Notes: generated from the letters alone by a model not told the origin. A stretch of DNA of 64,000 nucleotides from Urinicoccus timonensis (GCF_900232945.1 NZ_OCTU01000002.1:1-64000); one strand, 5' to 3'; counted from the first letter of the stretch, positions 17,705 to 26,578 are shown. Translations and numbers: made by a program.

Positions 17705-17783
17705 GAAAAAATCGATAAGCCTAAAAATTCAAAACTCGCTTCGCTCAAACATTGAATTTTTTTAACGGCTCATCGATTTTTTC
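17705..17783. repeat. 79-base nested hairpin
   Basis: Outer arms of 17 bases (17705-17721 and 17767-17783) pair with one mismatch; inside them AAAAATTCAA/TTGAATTTTT pairs, and the tip is GAGC-type CTCGCTTCGCTC. The whole folds into one long interrupted stem. The T-rich right arm (GATTTTTTC) could make it act as a terminator, but no gene ends here. Confidence 0.7.
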
Positions 17784-18129
17784 TCTCAATTTGAATAATC
17801 AGGTCGTTATATTTTCGGGTGTCATGGAAAAAATTGTAGGGGCTGGCCTGTCCAGCCCTTTCTACAATCTCGAATTTGTTTATTTAGGGGATATGGCTAT
17901 TGATATGATTCTCTATATTTATATCTTCTGACTATCAATACGGGCGACACGAGGTCGCCCCTACATTGTGTTGCTGGGATAGGTCATGTCACTGTCGATT
18001 TCTGCCAATCGACCGGTCTCATCGGGATTGTATCTATAGCAGGGATGGTCGCTTGCTGACAAATCAAAGATTTGAAACGCCGCGACCTCTGACCTACCTA
18101 CGAAATCAAAGATTTCGGGTTAGGTCATT

Positions 18130-18159
18130 AAAAAAATCCCCTGGTCTAAACCAAGGGAT
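18130..18159 (-). terminator. Terminator of the GlsB/YeaQ-like gene
   Basis: On the minus strand a 9-bp stem (ATCCCTTGG/CCAGGGGAT, one mismatch) is followed by seven T residues, ten bases after the stop codon at 18170. Confidence 0.8.
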
Positions 18160-18169
18160 CTTCTAAACT

Positions 18170-18427
18170 TTATTTATGTTTCCGGATGGCTCCTAGGATT
18201 AATAATAAAATGACGGAACCGGCAATGGCGATTAGGAAAGAAGACAGGTTGAAACCAGATACTTTTCCGAAATGGAAGATGTTGGTTCCGATGAATCCAC
18301 CAATAAAGGATCCGATAATCCCAACGATAATGTTGGCTCCGGCACCCATATTAGGATCGTCTCCTGTAACTTTACTTGCCAACCAGCCTGCAATAGCTCC
18401 AAAAATAATCCAACTAATAATACCCAT
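18170..18427 (-). CDS. GlsB/YeaQ/YmgE family small membrane protein
   Basis: The 85-residue protein has three hydrophobic helices and the glycine-rich family pattern: GAIAGWLASKVTG near the start, then IVGIIGSFIGGFIG and a final ILLLILGAIRKHK. The family (also called transglycosylase-associated) is linked to general envelope stress in several bacteria; its biochemical role is unknown. AAGGAGG precedes the ATG. It borders the palindrome island. Confidence 0.85.
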   Translation of the reverse strand: MGIISWIIFGAIAGWLASKVTGDDPNMGAGANIIVGIIGSFIGGFIGTNIFHFGKVSGFNLSSFLIAIAGSVILLLILGAIRKHK

Positions 18428-18519
18428 AATTTACCTCCTTATGGTTTGTTTTATAAAATACTAGTAAATAAGTTCACTTATTTTTTACCCAGTAGAGGGT
18501 GGTTAAAACATAATTTTGT

Positions 18520-19047
18520 TCATTTTTTTCCTTCTAAAAGCTGGTCGACTTGTTTCTCCAGGTCTAAAATATGGTCCAAGGTCAGGTCATCTCCCAGCTT
18601 TGCCAGGGCCTTGGCCTGGCTTACCAGGTCTTGGGCCAGGGGGCCATCCAGGTCTTGGCATTGTTTGACCTTTCTACCCAGGCGGTTATAGGCCTGCATG
18701 ACTTGGTGCTCTTGGGCAATATGGCCCAGGAGGTAGGAAAAAGGCCAGGCCTTGGTGGTTTCTGTTAAGACAGCCTTGTGGGGGAATTGGTAGCCCCTTT
18801 CTTGGGCATCTTGTAAAAATCCGTAGAGGGCCTCCCGGTCAATTTGGCAAAAGAGTAAAAATTCCATGCCTTCTGGATAGTCTTCCTTGACAAATTTTCT
18901 CTGGTCGGCTCCAGGGATTTGGGCCAGGTAACCAGCTGTATAAAGGGTGTCTTGGTCTTGGACTTCCTTAACCTGGAAGGAATATTTTTCTGCCAAGTCT
19001 TTAATAACATTTAATTTTTCTTGGTCTAAACCATAAACTAATAACAT
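18520..19047 (-). CDS. DUF3783-like protein
   Basis: The 175-residue soluble protein begins MLLVYGLDQEKLNVIKDLA. Its middle, FCQIDREALYGFLQDAQERGY then FPHKAVLTETTKAWPFSYLL, is the part that resembles the DUF3783 family of clostridial proteins; the last 60 residues are a charged helical tail. Function unknown. No signal peptide. It is probably a separate unit from the membrane protein gene downstream (92-base gap). Confidence 0.6.
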   Translation of the reverse strand: MLLVYGLDQEKLNVIKDLAEKYSFQVKEVQDQDTLYTAGYLAQIPGADQRKFVKEDYPEGMEFLLFCQIDREALYGFLQDAQERGYQFPHKAVLTETTKAWPFSYLLGHIAQEHQVMQAYNRLGRKVKQCQDLDGPLAQDLVSQAKALAKLGDDLTLDHILDLEKQVDQLLEGKK

Positions 19048-19176
19048 TTTTTCACCTACTTATTTTTTTAGGTCCTTAAAATTATGGTAAAATAAGGACG
19101 AATACTTTAATTATATACCCGATTTCTCTCGATAAGAAACAGGAGGGACTGGGAGGAGAATACAAGGAGAAATTTT

Positions 19177-19986
19177 ATGAAAAAAGTGATTTATTTTTTA
19201 CTGGGGGTCATGGTCTTGACCCTAGTGGCTTGTGGAGGGAGGAAAAACCAGGCCCTGGTCACCAACCTGGGAAGTCCTAAGACCAACCACTGTCTTCAGG
19301 ACCTGGGGGAAAAATTTGGCCTAAGAGACCTAGACCAAATTCTAGAGGCCAGTGAAACTATTAACTCCACCAATGGAGACCGGGTGTATCCTTCTTTCGT
19401 TCCCTTGGACCAGGCCCCTTACGACCCCTTTTCCTTCAACAGCGATTTTCTAAAGGACCATCCAGATTTTCAGGACATCAACTGCCGGGAGACCCTGATG
19501 AAGGTCTACGGCCATGCCTTGGAAGTGAAGGGGGCTGATTTTCAAGGGACCTTCCTGGCCTTTGACCAAGAGGACCTGGCCAAGAACCCGGCCCTGAATA
19601 AAATTGATTCCAGGACCTATGCCGGCCTTTTTAATGAAATTGCCCTGGACCAGAAGGTCCAATCTCCAGAAGACCGGAAAAAGGCCTTTCAAGAGGCTTT
19701 AGATGCCAAGAACTTTAAGAACCATAACAAGGCTAAAACCATTATGGTCTACCTGGAGGACCCGGACCAAGGGGTTTATTTTGTAGGCCATTGCGGGCTC
19801 TTAATGGAAGATGGAGACCGCTACTACTTTTTTGAAAAACGGGCCATCAATGAGCCCTATTCTCTTTTATCCCTGAAATCCAAGGACCAATTGGTCCATA
19901 TTTTAGAGGACCGTTATGGGGCAGAGGACATTCCCAGCCTGGTCATTACAGAGGATATGGAGGTTTTGGCCTGGGACCAGGGCTAA
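19177..19986 (+). CDS. DUF4300-like lipoprotein
   Basis: The 269-residue precursor has a lipoprotein signal (LVACGG, Cys19). The mature part contains INCRETLMKVYGHAL and, near the end, FVGHCGLLMEDGDRYYFFEK, both resembling the DUF4300 family of surface lipoproteins in Gram-positive cocci. The conserved Cys and His in CRE and GHCG hint at a papain-like (NlpC-type) fold, which is only inference. Ribosome site AAGGAG. Confidence 0.65.
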   Translation: MKKVIYFLLGVMVLTLVACGGRKNQALVTNLGSPKTNHCLQDLGEKFGLRDLDQILEASETINSTNGDRVYPSFVPLDQAPYDPFSFNSDFLKDHPDFQDINCRETLMKVYGHALEVKGADFQGTFLAFDQEDLAKNPALNKIDSRTYAGLFNEIALDQKVQSPEDRKKAFQEALDAKNFKNHNKAKTIMVYLEDPDQGVYFVGHCGLLMEDGDRYYFFEKRAINEPYSLLSLKSKDQLVHILEDRYGAEDIPSLVITEDMEVLAWDQG

Positions 19987-20053
19987 TTTTTGTGAGAAAA
20001 GACAGGAACTTGGGTATTAATAAAAGTAAGAGCTTATTTGTGAGGTAGTAAAG

Positions 20054-20716
20054 ATGAAAATGAAGAAAAAAACTTTTTTAGAAATTTTAAATTCCATTAG
20101 CCATGGCCTAGGGGTCTTTCTTGGTATCACAACTTGCGTCCTCTTGTGTGTCCACCATCGGGCCTATGCCAGCCGGATTTTTGTAGGAGAGCTGGTCTAT
20201 ATATCCAGCTTTATCCTCTTGTTTTTGGCTTCTACCCTCTACCATGGCATCCCCATCCGGTCAGAGAAAAATCTTTTGCGGGTTTTTGACCACAGTGCGA
20301 TTTTTATTTTTATTGCCGGGTCCTATACTCCCATTGTCTTGTCCTTATTTGAAAATACAGGGGCTATTTTATTTTTAATCTTGATCTGGGGATTGGCCCT
20401 GGCGGGCTTTTGCTTTAAGTTATTTACCATAGGCCGTTATGACAAGTACACTAAATTGTCGACCTTTCTCTACATCGGCATGGGCTGGATTTCGGCCTTT
20501 TTGATTCCTGGCCTGGTGAGGACCATGGGGCTTAAGTATATGCTGGGAATTTTAATAGGGGGTATCCTCTATACCCTGGGAACTTATTTTTACCGAAAGA
20601 CATCCTGGACCTACCACCATGTGGTTTGGCACTTATTTGTCTTGGCTGGAGCCGTGGTCCAACTAGTAAGCCTAGTTTTTGGCTTGCAGTTACCTGTTTT
20701 AGGAGGGGGAGCTTGA
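20054..20716 (+). CDS. Hemolysin III / PAQR family membrane protein
   Basis: The 220-residue protein has seven membrane helices and the metal-site residues of the family: Ser/His in ASTLYHG, Asp/His in FDHSAIFIFIAGSYTP and the paired His in WTYHHVVWHLF. PAQR relatives are membrane-embedded zinc hydrolase-like proteins; the bacterial role is uncertain despite the hemolysin name. Its stop TGA shares a base with the ATG of the MscS-like gene, so the two are coupled. Confidence 0.88.
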   Translation: MKMKKKTFLEILNSISHGLGVFLGITTCVLLCVHHRAYASRIFVGELVYISSFILLFLASTLYHGIPIRSEKNLLRVFDHSAIFIFIAGSYTPIVLSLFENTGAILFLILIWGLALAGFCFKLFTIGRYDKYTKLSTFLYIGMGWISAFLIPGLVRTMGLKYMLGILIGGILYTLGTYFYRKTSWTYHHVVWHLFVLAGAVVQLVSLVFGLQLPVLGGGA

Positions 20717-21606
20717 TGAAGTTTGGATTTAATCTTATAGGTGCCGCCTTGAATTCAGCAGAAATTCAGGAGCAGGCAGAAAAAATTGAAGAAATTACCC
20801 AGCCGGACTTTTGGGCCAAGATTGACTGGTCTGCCCTTTTAAAACCCTTGGCCCTGGGGCTGGTTACCTTTGTTGTGGGCTACTATATCATTCGAATTCT
20901 CATTCGCTTTTTGGACAAGATTTTAAAGCAACAAGGAGTCAACCGGGGTCTGACCCACTTTCTTTTGGTGGGTCTCAAGGGGATCTTATACTTTTTCCTG
21001 GTTACCATTGTGGCAGGAAACCTGGGTATCAAGACCAACTCCCTAGTGGCCCTAATTGGAACCTTGGGGATTGCCATTGGTCTGGCCCTCCAGGGGAGCT
21101 TGTCGGACCTGGCTTCGGGAATCCTCTTGGTTTTGGTTCAACCCTTCCAGGTGGGGGACTTTATTTCCATCCAGGACAGGGAAGGACTCTACCGGGTTTT
21201 TGAAATCCGTCTCTTTCAAACCATCTTGGTGGACTACAAGGGCTTCCACTATATCCTACCCAACAAGACCATGATGTCTTCGGCCCTGGTCAACCTGTCC
21301 CAAGAGCCCCTGGTAGGGGCCCAGGTCCAAGTGGTGGTGGATATGGACCAAGATATTGACCGGGTTATGGAGGTGGCTAGGACTGCCTTGAAAGGGGTGG
21401 ACCTTTTAAACCATGACCGGGGCTATAGTATCTTTCTGGATGAGCTTTTGGACTATGGGATGTCCTTTGTCTTTCGGGGTTTTACCCAGGATGTAAACTA
21501 TGCTTCAGCCTGTACTGATATTGCAGTAGCTATAAAAAAAGCTTTTGACCGGGAGGGAATCCACCTGGCTCATAAGATTGTACGAATTGAAGAAAGAAAA
21601 GATTGA
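20716..21606 (+). CDS. Small-conductance mechanosensitive channel (MscS family)
   Basis: The 296-residue protein has three membrane helices, the glycine/alanine-rich pore helix (VALIGTLGIAIGLALQGSLSD) and the following beta domain start PFQVGDFI, the MscS hallmark. It releases solutes on osmotic downshock. I start at the ATG at 20716, seven bases after AGGAGGGG, overlapping the hemolysin III stop. Size matches MscS (286 residues in E. coli). Confidence 0.92.
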   Translation: MKFGFNLIGAALNSAEIQEQAEKIEEITQPDFWAKIDWSALLKPLALGLVTFVVGYYIIRILIRFLDKILKQQGVNRGLTHFLLVGLKGILYFFLVTIVAGNLGIKTNSLVALIGTLGIAIGLALQGSLSDLASGILLVLVQPFQVGDFISIQDREGLYRVFEIRLFQTILVDYKGFHYILPNKTMMSSALVNLSQEPLVGAQVQVVVDMDQDIDRVMEVARTALKGVDLLNHDRGYSIFLDELLDYGMSFVFRGFTQDVNYASACTDIAVAIKKAFDREGIHLAHKIVRIEERKD

Positions 21607-21625
21607 GAAAATTAGGAGAAAAAGA

Positions 21626-22252
21626 ATGAAAAAACAAGTTAAATTAGGATTGACAGCACTTTTAATGACAGCCCTATGTGCCTGCGGAGGTCCCAAGAAT
21701 ACCAACACGGTTAACACGGCCAATGCAAATGCAAACCAAGCCCAAGCTTCTGTAGGAAGCCAGGACCAAGCCAATGCTTCAGCAGGTCAAGTCCAAGCCA
21801 ATATCCAGGCCGTGGATGAAAAGGCCTATCCCGTCAGCTTAGCCCAAACAGTGGATGCCTTTAAAAAGGAATATCCCCAAGCCCAATTAACAGAGGTTTC
21901 CTTTGAACAAGAAAATGGAAGTTATGTCTATGAAATAAAGGGCAAGGACTCCAGCAAAGACTATGAGCTCCAAGTCCATGCCGCATCAGGAGAAATCTTA
22001 AAGCAAGGACAAGAAAATGAAAATAACCCCATGATTCAAGCCTTGGACCTAAGCCAAGTCAAAACAGAAAAAGAAGCCATGGATGCAGCCTTAGCTGCAG
22101 CCAAGGGCAAAAACCTGTATGTAAAATCCTGGTCTTTAGAAGTGGAAAACAAACGACCAGTCTATGAAGTTTCCCTTGTAAAGGACAACCAAGACGACTT
22201 AGATGTCAAATTGGATGCAAAAACTTTAGAAGTTCTTGACCTGGATATGTAA
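21626..22252 (+). CDS. Lipoprotein with two PepSY-like domains
   Basis: The 208-residue precursor has signal LLMTALCACGG with lipid Cys20, a low-complexity Asn/Ala/Gln spacer (about 25-65), and two PepSY-type repeats: YVYEIKGKDSSKDYELQVHA then GEILKQ, and PVYEVSLVKDNQ then LDVKLDAKTLEVL. PepSY domains act in protease inhibition or envelope regulation; the target here is unknown. It starts at 21626 after TAGGAG, 20 bases after the MscS gene, and ends at a terminator. Confidence 0.8.
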   Translation: MKKQVKLGLTALLMTALCACGGPKNTNTVNTANANANQAQASVGSQDQANASAGQVQANIQAVDEKAYPVSLAQTVDAFKKEYPQAQLTEVSFEQENGSYVYEIKGKDSSKDYELQVHAASGEILKQGQENENNPMIQALDLSQVKTEKEAMDAALAAAKGKNLYVKSWSLEVENKRPVYEVSLVKDNQDDLDVKLDAKTLEVLDLDM

Positions 22253-22269
22253 TTTTTAAAAGAGCTAGA

Positions 22270-22302
22270 AACCCGGAGAGATTTTTCCGGGGTCTTTTTT
22301 TA
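22270..22302 (+). terminator. Terminator after the PepSY lipoprotein
   Basis: ACCCGGA pairs with TCCGGGGT (one bulge), followed by CTTTTTTT. Confidence 0.85.
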
Positions 22303-22326
22303 ATCTTATCTTAAGATTTTGAAAAA

Positions 22327-22355
22327 TTGACGAAAAGGCCAATAAAGCGTATAAT
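22327..22355 (+). promoter_or_regulatory. Strong sigma-A promoter of the LtaS-like gene
   Basis: TTGACG, a 17-base spacer and a perfect TATAAT, 28 bases before the ATG at 22384. It supports the 22384 start because an in-frame TTG at 22327 would lie inside the -35 box. Confidence 0.85.
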
Positions 22356-22383
22356 AGGGCCATTAAATAAGTTTGGAGAGCCT

Positions 22384-24186
22384 ATGAAACATTTAAAAAA
22401 CAGTGGAAAATTTATCCTGGGGTCCCTGGTGACATCCCTGGTGATTACCCTCTTGAGTCTTTACCTGGTGGGGGAAAACTTTCAAGAAGGTCTCTTTTGG
22501 ACCTTCTTTCAACCCATGGATATTTTCTTCTATAACTTTATTCCCATCTTTCTCTTGGTGGTTTTTTTGGCCTTTATCTTTGGCAACCTCCAGGTTTCCA
22601 TCCTAGTTAACAGCCTTTTTTGGATGCTTTTAAGCTATATCAATGTTCTAAAGATCCAGTACCGGCAAGAATTCCTCTTTGCCAGTGATATTAAGCTGGT
22701 CCGGGAGGCCTTTTTAATGGCGAAAAAATACTCCTTGAAGGTGGATATAAAACTTGTCTTGATCTTTTTGGCCTTTGGCCTTTTAGTTTTTGCCTGGTCT
22801 CTACTTTTTTCCAAGTCCAAGCTCCCCATGAGCTTGGGGGTTCGCTTTATAGCCAGCCTGGCTTCCCTTATGGTCTTTATTTACCTGACGTCTAATTTCA
22901 TCATGGACCCGGTCCGCTTTCAAGAGCTGGGGGTCAATTCTGGCTTAAACACCTGGCAGGGGCTTAACAATTATGCCTCTAAGGGTTTTGCTTATCCCTT
23001 GGTTTATTCCTTTAAGGATTCCCGGGGTTATGTCTATGAAGATTATAATGAAAAAGAAGCCTTGGACCTGGACCAAAAATACAAGGATTCCGACATACCA
23101 GAGGGGCAAAAGGTCAATTTTATGTGCATCATGCTGGAATCCTACAAGGATTTTTACAAGTTCCAAAACCCCAGGATGGTCTTTAAGGAAAACCCCTATG
23201 CCTACTGGTACCAATTAAAAAATGAAAGTATTTCTGGCAACCTCTATGTGGACACCTTTGGGGGAGGAACCCTGACTTCAGAAACGATGTTTTGGTCGGG
23301 ATATAAACACGGTCCAAATTTTACTACCGACCGCTATACCCATGTCAGCTATTTCAGGGACCAAGGCTACCGGACCGAGGCCTTCCATCCCAGCGATGGG
23401 CTATTCAACAACCGGAAGAACCTCTATCCCAAGGTGGGCTTTGACGACTTTTTCTATTCCCAAAACTACTTTAACCAGGCTGTCCGGGAGGGGATTTTAG
23501 CAGATAATGAATTCTTCCCCGAGCTAATGAGGGTCTTCAAGGACCAGGCTGGAAAGGACCAACCCTACTTTTCTTGGTCCATTACCTACCAGGGCCATGG
23601 CCCCTATCCCACGGAACCTCTTGAACCGGGGCAAGAAATTGTCACCAAGCAAGAGGGTTACGATGAAGACCAGTACTGGGCCTTTAACTATTATTTGCGG
23701 GGAGTCAAAGACACTACGGAAAACCTAAGGACAGTGGTGGACAATTTAAGGGACCAAGAGCCCACGATTTTAATCCTCTTTGGCGACCATTCCCCCTCTA
23801 TGGGAGACCAGGCCATTGGCATGTCCATGATGGGGATTCCCTGTGACCTGTCCAGTTTGGAGGGGTCCATCAATACCTATGAAACCCCTTATATGGTCTG
23901 GGCCAACCCGGCTGCAAAAAAACTCTTTGCAGACAAGAACCTGGTGGGCCAAGGACCCAACCTGGATGCCAACCTCTTAATGGACTATGTCTTTAAGACC
24001 CTGGGTTGGCGGGGGGACAAGTATACCGCTTTTTCCCAAGACTATATGGACCGGCAAAGTGTTATGAAGGGGAACTTTTTCTTTGAAAATGGCCAGTGGG
24101 CTTCCCAGCTGTCCGACCAAGGACAAGACCTTCAAAAGAAGATTTTAAATTATGAGTACTACCTGTCCAGACGAAAAAGAGATTGA
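22384..24186 (+). CDS. LtaS-family phosphoglycerol/phosphoethanolamine transferase-type enzyme
   Basis: The 600-residue protein has about five N-terminal membrane helices (within 1-172) and an extracellular sulfatase-fold domain. Catalytic residues line up with lipoteichoic acid synthase: Glu252 in MLESYKDF, nucleophile Thr296 in GGGTLTSE, His405 in YQGHGPYPT, Asp468-His469 in LFGDHSP. Spacing is close to S. aureus LtaS (E255, T300, D475, H476). The final product, lipoteichoic acid or another decorated glycan, cannot be told. Transcribed from its own promoter and followed by a terminator, then an ABC exporter pair. Confidence 0.85.
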   Translation: MKHLKNSGKFILGSLVTSLVITLLSLYLVGENFQEGLFWTFFQPMDIFFYNFIPIFLLVVFLAFIFGNLQVSILVNSLFWMLLSYINVLKIQYRQEFLFASDIKLVREAFLMAKKYSLKVDIKLVLIFLAFGLLVFAWSLLFSKSKLPMSLGVRFIASLASLMVFIYLTSNFIMDPVRFQELGVNSGLNTWQGLNNYASKGFAYPLVYSFKDSRGYVYEDYNEKEALDLDQKYKDSDIPEGQKVNFMCIMLESYKDFYKFQNPRMVFKENPYAYWYQLKNESISGNLYVDTFGGGTLTSETMFWSGYKHGPNFTTDRYTHVSYFRDQGYRTEAFHPSDGLFNNRKNLYPKVGFDDFFYSQNYFNQAVREGILADNEFFPELMRVFKDQAGKDQPYFSWSITYQGHGPYPTEPLEPGQEIVTKQEGYDEDQYWAFNYYLRGVKDTTENLRTVVDNLRDQEPTILILFGDHSPSMGDQAIGMSMMGIPCDLSSLEGSINTYETPYMVWANPAAKKLFADKNLVGQGPNLDANLLMDYVFKTLGWRGDKYTAFSQDYMDRQSVMKGNFFFENGQWASQLSDQGQDLQKKILNYEYYLSRRKRD

Positions 24187-24195
24187 CAAAAGAAA

Positions 24196-24223
24196 AAAGG
24201 CTTAGGATTAACCCTAAGCCTTT
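24196..24223. terminator. Hairpin terminator between the LtaS-like gene and the ABC pair
   Basis: A perfect 11-bp stem AAAGGCTTAGG/CCTAAGCCTTT. The T run is weak rightward (TTTCTTAAT) and strong leftward, so rightward transcription may partly read through into the ABC genes. Confidence 0.6.
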
Positions 24224-24240
24224 CTTAATAAGGAGGCAAG

Positions 24241-24936
24241 ATGAGATTTATCTTAGAAGACATTCACAAGTCCTTTAAAAAGCACCAGGTCCTCAAGGGG
24301 GCCGATATGGTCTTTGAATCTGGCCACATCATTGGCCTTTTGGGCCGAAATGGTGCTGGAAAGACCACCCTCTTCCAAATTTTAAATGGGGAGTTGCCCT
24401 TTGATTCCGGCAGCTTTTACATTGAAGAAGGGGACCAAAGACGGCCGGTCCAAGAAGGGGACATAGGCCTGGTCTATTCGGAAAATATCCTGCCGGACTT
24501 TTTAACCGGCTATGAGTTTATCAAGTTCTACCTGGATATCCACCGGGGCAAGGAAAGCATGGACCCCGAGCCCTTTTTGGACCAGATGGAATTCAGCCAG
24601 GAGGACCGGCACAAGCTTATTAAGACCTATTCCCACGGCATGAAGACCAAGTTGTCCATGCTGACCCTCTTAATTGCCGCCCCACCCATTATGCTCTTGG
24701 ACGAACCTCTGACCAGCCTGGATGTCGTCATGAGTGAGATGATTAAGAATATTTTACGGACCATGCAAAAGGACCATATCATCATCCTGTCCACCCACAT
24801 GATGGACCTGGCCAAGAACCTCTGTGATGAAATTGTCCTCCTCCACAATGGTAGGCTCAAAGGGGTAGAAGACATGGGCCAAGAGGACTTTGACGCCTAC
24901 ATCCTCCAAGCCCTAAGGGAGAAAGAAGATGCCTAA
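24241..24936 (+). CDS. ABC transporter ATP-binding protein
   Basis: The 231-residue ATPase has Walker A GRNGAGKTT (about 36), a signature SHGMKTKLS that departs from LSGGQ, Walker B IMLLDEPLTSLD and switch His in STHMMDLA. This is the style of ABC-2 type export ATPases (drug, antimicrobial peptide or envelope component). AGGAGG lies four bases before the ATG. Its last eight bases overlap the permease gene. Confidence 0.88.
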   Translation: MRFILEDIHKSFKKHQVLKGADMVFESGHIIGLLGRNGAGKTTLFQILNGELPFDSGSFYIEEGDQRRPVQEGDIGLVYSENILPDFLTGYEFIKFYLDIHRGKESMDPEPFLDQMEFSQEDRHKLIKTYSHGMKTKLSMLTLLIAAPPIMLLDEPLTSLDVVMSEMIKNILRTMQKDHIIILSTHMMDLAKNLCDEIVLLHNGRLKGVEDMGQEDFDAYILQALREKEDA

Positions 24937-26578
24937 TTTTTTACCCCTCATCCAACTCCGCCTGACCATGCGCTATAACAAGTTTATTGCCGCCCTACAA
25001 AAAATTCCCCTCCTGGGTCGATTAGTGTCGGACAAGGCCTTCCAAGCCCGGGGCTTTAAGGGTCTTATGGCTTTTTTCGGAGGCATCCAATTTATCTGGA
25101 GCCAGGTTTTTCAAAGTGTCCTATACTTTGGCTTTATTGGCCTTATGGGCTATTTTCTTCACAAGGCTACAGGGCTCATTGGCTTGGACCTTTCCGCTAG
25201 CCGGGTCATGTTACTTTTTGCCTGCAGTTTTGTCCTGGGGTCTTTTATTAGCAATGTTGATGTCTATGAGCCCTCCCAAGAGGCAGCCCTGTGTATTAAA
25301 ATTTACGGCCTGGACCCCAAGAAATACTATCAAAGTCTTTTATTCTTGGACCTGCCAGATAGGCTTTTTTATATCCTGGCCCTGGCCATCAGCTTGAAAC
25401 TGATAGGCCTAAGCCCTTGGGGGGCCCTGGCCTTTGGCCTGGTCTTGGAAGGAGTCCGGGGCCTGGTCCGCTACCTATGTTTAAAAGATGTGGCCAAGAG
25501 GGAGTCCATGGACCTGTCTAAGCGGTCCAGCACCATCTTTTTCTGGTCTCTGGCTGGGACCCTTTTGACCCTGGGACTCTTGATTTTTCTCCACTGGTTG
25601 ACGGGCTTAAACCTGGTAGCCTATGTCCTTACTTGGCCTGCAGGCCTGGTAGGTCTGGGACTTTGCTTTTTAGCCTATAGGATGACCTACCGGGGAGACT
25701 TGCTCTATAGGGTAAGCCAAAGGGCTCTCAATGCCAAGATGGCCAAAAACGATGTAGAGATAGATGCGGCAAAAATTATGATGGAACTGGATGACAAGGA
25801 CTTGGACTTGAGTCGGGACAAGAAGTTTGACCAGCTCCATGGGGTGGCCTATATCAACGAGGTCTTTTACCACCGCCTGTCCCGGCGATTTTTCAAGATG
25901 GTCCGGGTCCGTTTTATCATTCTGGGCCTGGCCGTCCTGGTTCTTTTGGGCCTGAGTTTTTTCTTTAAGACGGAAATTTTGCAGGCCATGAAAAAAGACC
26001 ATCTGGACTTAAACGATGGTCTGCTAAAAATCTTGCCGGCTGTGATTATTTACATGTCTTCCCTAATTTATGTATCGGAGTCCTTGACCAAGCTGTCCTT
26101 TTACCACTTGGACCGGACCCTTATGGGGGACCCCCTCTACCGGTCACCTAGGTTGGTGGTCTACTCCCTCAAGGTCCGGTTGAAAAAGGTTTTGAAGATG
26201 AACCTCCCCCTCATTGGCCTGGTCTACCTCTTTACCCTGGGCCTCAGGGTGGTGTTTCCTCAAATCCAGGTCAAGACCCTGGTGGTTTTATTGGCTTGGG
26301 AAACCCTTCTGATGCTCTTTTTCAGCCTTTACTACCTCTACATGTACTATTTGATCCAGCCCTTTACGGTGGATATGAAGGTAAAAAGTCCCCTCTATAG
26401 TTTCCTACAAGTGGTGGTCTTTTTCTTCTCCTACCAGTCTATGACTGTCTTTTTTAACATGGACAACCCCCTGCCCTTTTACCTGGGCCTGGCGGCCTTT
26501 TTTGTCCTCTTTACTTTGCTGGGATATTTTGCCGTCCTTCGTTTGGCGCCGAAAAATTTTAAATTAAGACATGGATGA
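24929..26578 (+). CDS. ABC-2-like transporter permease partner
   Basis: The 549-residue protein has about ten to twelve hydrophobic helices in two clusters (about 55-290 and 330-545) separated by a polar cytoplasmic segment (roughly 265-325). I do not recognise the family by motif, but its overlap with the ATPase makes it the membrane half of an exporter. Substrate unknown; the preceding LtaS-like gene raises the possibility of an envelope precursor. Its last 15 bases overlap the convergent gene at 26564. Confidence 0.7.
   Translation: MPNFLPLIQLRLTMRYNKFIAALQKIPLLGRLVSDKAFQARGFKGLMAFFGGIQFIWSQVFQSVLYFGFIGLMGYFLHKATGLIGLDLSASRVMLLFACSFVLGSFISNVDVYEPSQEAALCIKIYGLDPKKYYQSLLFLDLPDRLFYILALAISLKLIGLSPWGALAFGLVLEGVRGLVRYLCLKDVAKRESMDLSKRSSTIFFWSLAGTLLTLGLLIFLHWLTGLNLVAYVLTWPAGLVGLGLCFLAYRMTYRGDLLYRVSQRALNAKMAKNDVEIDAAKIMMELDDKDLDLSRDKKFDQLHGVAYINEVFYHRLSRRFFKMVRVRFIILGLAVLVLLGLSFFFKTEILQAMKKDHLDLNDGLLKILPAVIIYMSSLIYVSESLTKLSFYHLDRTLMGDPLYRSPRLVVYSLKVRLKKVLKMNLPLIGLVYLFTLGLRVVFPQIQVKTLVVLLAWETLLMLFFSLYYLYMYYLIQPFTVDMKVKSPLYSFLQVVVFFFSYQSMTVFFNMDNPLPFYLGLAAFFVLFTLLGYFAVLRLAPKNFKLRHG

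Larger units (their letters stand above)
16711..17965. repeat. REP-like palindromic repeat, five copies
   Basis: Copies lie at 16711-16740 (diverged), 17021-17050, 17353-17382, 17435-17465 and 17936-17965. The best form is CAATACGGGCGACACGAGG followed by TCGCCCCTACA, i.e. a GGGCGAC/GTCGCCC hairpin with a fixed flank on each side. Four copies have compensated or partly compensated arms. All point the same way. Each is preceded by a shared TGGGATTGTGGGTATTGAT plus CTCTATATTTATATC type segment, so the repeat unit is longer than the hairpin. Confidence 0.8.

Noticed and set aside
16711..17965. CRISPR array
   Set aside because: Repeats are 30 bases and palindromic, but spacings are 87 to about 500 bases and share sequence. 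No cas genes are near.
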